Source: Agitococcus sp. (GTDB lineage: Bacteria; Pseudomonadota; Gammaproteobacteria; Pseudomonadales; Moraxellaceae). From it: 64,000 bases of DNA. The translations under genes and the position numbers were made by a program. Below the pieces are notes generated by a model. The model was not told the DNA's origin. It made no database searches and was given only the letters and a program-made list of their open reading frames with translations. Of the stretch, positions 63,419-64,000 are shown piece after piece. The DNA lies in assembly GCA_030646715.1 (NCBI GenBank), contig JAUSLJ010000048.1, positions 17,395 through 81,394 of the forward strand, in the 5' to 3' direction. How positions within the stretch are numbered: position 1 is the first letter of the stretch; the number at the start of each line of letters is the position of its first letter.

Positions 63419-64000
63419 ATGGGTATTGTTGTTGCTTTTAGCAATCAAAAAGGTGGAGCAGGTAAAACGACATTAGCGATTACCTTAGCATGTGGACTTA
63501 AACAACAAGGCTTAAATGTCTGTCTAATAGATGCCGACCCTCAAGGCTCTGTTATTAACTGGGCAGCACGCGCTGAAGGCACACCTTATGAGAGCCTGTT
63601 ACCCGATGTCGAAAAAAACGACACTGTCCTCATCGCTAAATCACTGCAACGGTCACGACAACGCTACGATGTCACTATCGTTGATACAGGCAGTAACCTA
63701 GGCTTTGCAGGCGATAACATTCAAAAGCTATTAATGGGTATTTTGCGCGAAGCTGACTATGTCTTTGTTCCTGTCGGCCCTAGCCCATTAGACATTGACG
63801 CAAGTGCTGATTTTGTTGATTTACTCAAAGACTTATGGGGTCGCCGCGCTGAAAGGTTGCCTCAAGCGCACTTTGTCGTGAATGGCGTACGCAAGGGCAC
63901 AAACTTGAGCCGCGAAATTAAAGAAACATTGCAAATTTCTTTTGAAGTCCCCGTATTAGATACAGAAATCCAAACACGCGAAATCTATAAATCCTCATTA
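63419..64000 (+). CDS. parA: ParA-family partition ATPase (5' part)
   Basis: 194 codons to the window edge. The deviant Walker A motif FSNQKGGAGKTTLAI (residues about 7-21), Walker A' DADPQGSVINW (about 39-49) and Walker B TIVDTGSNLG are visible. No N-terminal DNA-binding domain, so a short (type Ib or IncC-short-like) ParA. GGAG SD nine bases upstream. A ParB/KorB-like partner is expected just beyond the window. Confidence 0.92.
   Translation, partial: MGIVVAFSNQKGGAGKTTLAITLACGLKQQGLNVCLIDADPQGSVINWAARAEGTPYESLLPDVEKNDTVLIAKSLQRSRQRYDVTIVDTGSNLGFAGDNIQKLLMGILREADYVFVPVGPSPLDIDASADFVDLLKDLWGRRAERLPQAHFVVNGVRKGTNLSREIKETLQISFEVPVLDTEIQTREIYKSSL

Noticed and set aside
1..64000. CRISPR arrays, tRNA or rRNA genes, complete IS elements or an origin of replication
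   Set aside because: I saw no regular direct repeats with spacers, no rRNA sequence, no intact IS and no iteron cluster. tRNAs were looked for only by eye.

Overview
This window looks like part of a large plasmid (or plasmid-like element) from a gammaproteobacterium. A very long heavy-metal resistance cargo, about 1-49.2 kb, is joined to a plasmid backbone, about 49.2-64 kb. The backbone assignment rests on a KfrA-type coiled-coil protein, a ParA partition ATPase running off the right edge, orphan DNA methyltransferases, hipAB and fic genes, and five copies of an 18-bp palindrome resembling the KorB operators of IncP plasmids. The host genus cannot be fixed from the sequence; an aquatic gammaproteobacterium is a guess.

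Cargo, left to right. (1) 0-9.3 kb: a Cd/Zn/Pb module, with a CadA-type P-type ATPase divergent from a CadR/PbrR-type MerR regulator, then a czcB-czcA-DUF3240-czcC efflux operon headed by a small His-containing secreted protein. (2) 9.4-10.2 kb: an rcnR-like repressor with a broken rcnA remnant, and a YnfA-family membrane protein. (3) 10.2-13.2 kb: a cupredoxin, an FTR1 iron permease block behind a Fur box, and an EamA half-transporter. (4) 13.2-24 kb: a cusCBAF copper/silver efflux operon, small periplasmic proteins, a cytochrome c, a ligand-less cupredoxin, a fatty acid hydroxylase and an AraC regulator. (5) 24.1-29.4 kb: an IS3 fragment, a YHS-type copper ATPase, a CzcN-like methyltransferase, DUF2933 and a copper-storage protein. 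(6) 29.4-39.6 kb: a second cusCBA operon carrying an extra P2-type ATPase and a PPK2 polyphosphate kinase, bracketed by two near-identical csp copies. (7) 39.7-49.2 kb: copZ/copA/cueR, a multicopper oxidase block and the copRS two-component system.

Regulation of the cargo can be read. MerR-type promoters with long spacers lie at cadA and between copZ and copA. Four CusR/CopR-like boxes (20541, 28899, 39174, 46978) precede the periplasmic copper operons, so the copRS pair at 47-49 kb probably controls a regulon spread over 27 kb. A Fur box lies at 12315.

The backbone carries what I think is the most interesting system. Seven genes of mostly unknown function (starts at 54036, 55667, 57390, 57927, 59394, 61293 and 62866) share a structured 5' leader. 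Each can fold so that the Shine-Dalgarno sequence lies in the 3' arm of a hairpin. Five of the seven keep the loop core AATTTCA. The stem bases differ between copies but stay paired, which is covariation supporting an RNA structure. Six of the seven leaders also contain a short upstream reading frame. Together with the five TTTAGCATGCTAAA palindromes this suggests coordinated transcriptional and translational control of the plasmid's accessory backbone genes. A separate 15-bp perfect hairpin covers the Shine-Dalgarno sequence of a gene leaving the left edge.

All coordinates, motifs and pairings were read by eye; no homology search or folding program was run.
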